DNA of 6,430 nucleotides from Chitinophagaceae bacterium (lineage in GTDB: Bacteria > Bacteroidota > Bacteroidia > Chitinophagales > Chitinophagaceae): contig PMUF01000281.1 of the NCBI GenBank assembly GCA_003167015.1, positions 18,829-25,258 of the forward strand. Reading direction: 5' to 3'. A model generated the notes under the pieces. That model made no database searches, was not told the DNA's origin, and saw only the letters and a list, made by a program, of their open reading frames with translations. Below are positions 6,204-6,430 of the stretch, piece after piece. Position 1 is the first letter of the stretch. Every line of letters begins with the position of its first letter. Position numbers and translations under genes: made by a program.

Positions 6204-6219
6204 GCAGGGCGGGGCCTGC
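6204..6219 (+). repeat. GC-rich hairpin GCAGG-N6-CCTGC before mreB
   Basis: GCAGG (6204-6208) and CCTGC (6215-6219) form a 5-bp stem with a G-rich 6-base loop. It starts 9 bases after the long hairpin and ends 35 bases before the mreB ATG. No T-run follows. It is probably part of the same structured leader. Confidence 0.4.
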
Positions 6220-6254
6220 ACCGATCGTAACTTAAAATCTGACCTATACACAAA

Positions 6255-6430
6255 ATGGGATTATTCAATTTCCTTACGCAAGAAATAGCCATGGACCTGG
6301 GTACCGCCAATACCCTGATTATACACAACGACGAAATAGTGGTCAATGAACCGAGTATCGTAGCCCTGGATCGTAATAATCCCAAGAACGTGCTGGCCGT
6401 AGGCAAACGCGCCCTGATGATGCACGAAAA
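6255..6430 (+). CDS. mreB: Rod shape-determining protein MreB (N-terminal part, runs off window)
   Basis: Bacterial actin homologue that polymerises under the inner membrane and guides the elongasome (MreC, MreD, RodA, PBP2), setting rod shape and cell width. Only 58 complete codons are present, of about 340-350 in the family. The short hydrophobic N-terminus MGLFNFLTQEIAMDLGTANT (1-20) ends in the phosphate-1 nucleotide-binding motif DLGTANT (14-20), followed by NEPSIVAL (31-38) and VLAVGKRA (46-53), all typical of MreB. The N-terminal LFNFL may help membrane attachment, as N-terminal hydrophobic segments do in other MreB proteins. The start is set by this conserved N-terminus; the upstream bases are A-rich without a Shine-Dalgarno, which is common in Bacteroidota. 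The rest of the mre operon is expected downstream but is not visible. Confidence 0.95.
   Translation, partial: MGLFNFLTQEIAMDLGTANTLIIHNDEIVVNEPSIVALDRNNPKNVLAVGKRALMMHE

Larger units (their letters stand above)
5915..6254 (+). promoter_or_regulatory. 340-base non-coding region between the dioxygenase gene and mreB
   Basis: No convincing gene was found on either strand. From left to right it holds a weak terminator-like hairpin just after the dioxygenase stop, an SmaI-type palindrome TCCCGGGA (5948-5955), CAGGC-TTT-GCCTG (5987-5999), a run of nine A (6004-6012), CAAGG-N6-CCTTG (6052-6067), a candidate promoter (6065-6095), and then a dense series of inverted repeats (6106-6219) leading to mreB. 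The last 35 bases before mreB show no obvious fold and no Shine-Dalgarno. The region probably separates the purD unit from the mre operon and carries the mreB leader. Confidence 0.6.

Noticed and set aside
5915..6254. Possible housekeeping RNA (6S, SRP RNA, RNase P RNA, tmRNA or tRNA)
   Set aside because: I found no cloverleaf, no GGAA tetraloop context of SRP RNA, no conserved RNase P core and no tmRNA tag or acceptor end; only unassigned hairpins remain.
6140..6406. 88-residue minus-strand open frame across the mreB leader
   Set aside because: It covers the mreB start and the hairpins on the opposite strand, with no motif or plausible start signal; chance openness is more likely.
1..6430. 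Mobile element, CRISPR array, toxin-antitoxin or defence genes
   Set aside because: No transposase or integrase motifs, no regularly spaced repeats, and no extra gene space; the coding content is fully explained by five known families.

Overview
The window looks like a chromosomal stretch from a Bacteroidota bacterium, most likely of the Chitinophagaceae or a near relative. The reasons are the MreB N-terminus, the style of the PurD ATP-grasp motifs, the presence of a POT peptide transporter with a large extra loop, a base composition around or slightly above half G+C, and starts that mostly lack Shine-Dalgarno sequences. This placement is an inference from protein sequence style.

Layout: positions 1-3429 carry two minus-strand genes transcribed towards the left edge. 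The first is a POT/PTR-family proton-coupled oligopeptide transporter. After a 55-base spacer containing a strong hairpin comes an OPT-family oligopeptide transporter, whose 3' end runs off the window. A 163-base divergent promoter region follows (3430-3592) and holds several inverted repeats. Two plus-strand genes come next, only 9 bases apart and in the same reading frame: purD (phosphoribosylamine-glycine ligase, de novo purine synthesis) and a tryptophan 2,3-dioxygenase (first step of the kynurenine pathway). A 340-base non-coding stretch (5915-6254) contains a weak terminator-like hairpin, a candidate Bacteroidota-type promoter and a cluster of strong inverted repeats. The window ends with the first 58 codons of mreB, the rod-shape actin homologue.

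How the genes fit together: the left half is a peptide-uptake unit with two unrelated transporter families in tandem. The right half is biosynthetic and cell-growth housekeeping: purine synthesis, tryptophan oxidation, and wall-elongation control. All protein-coding genes belong to known families, and I see no defence system, mobile element, CRISPR array, tRNA or rRNA. The signals least explained by the genes are in the two intergenic regions. A GGACC/GGTCC palindromic element occurs in near-identical form upstream of both purD and mreB. The mreB leader has consecutive hairpins, including a 10-bp perfect inverted repeat, that do not look like ordinary terminators.
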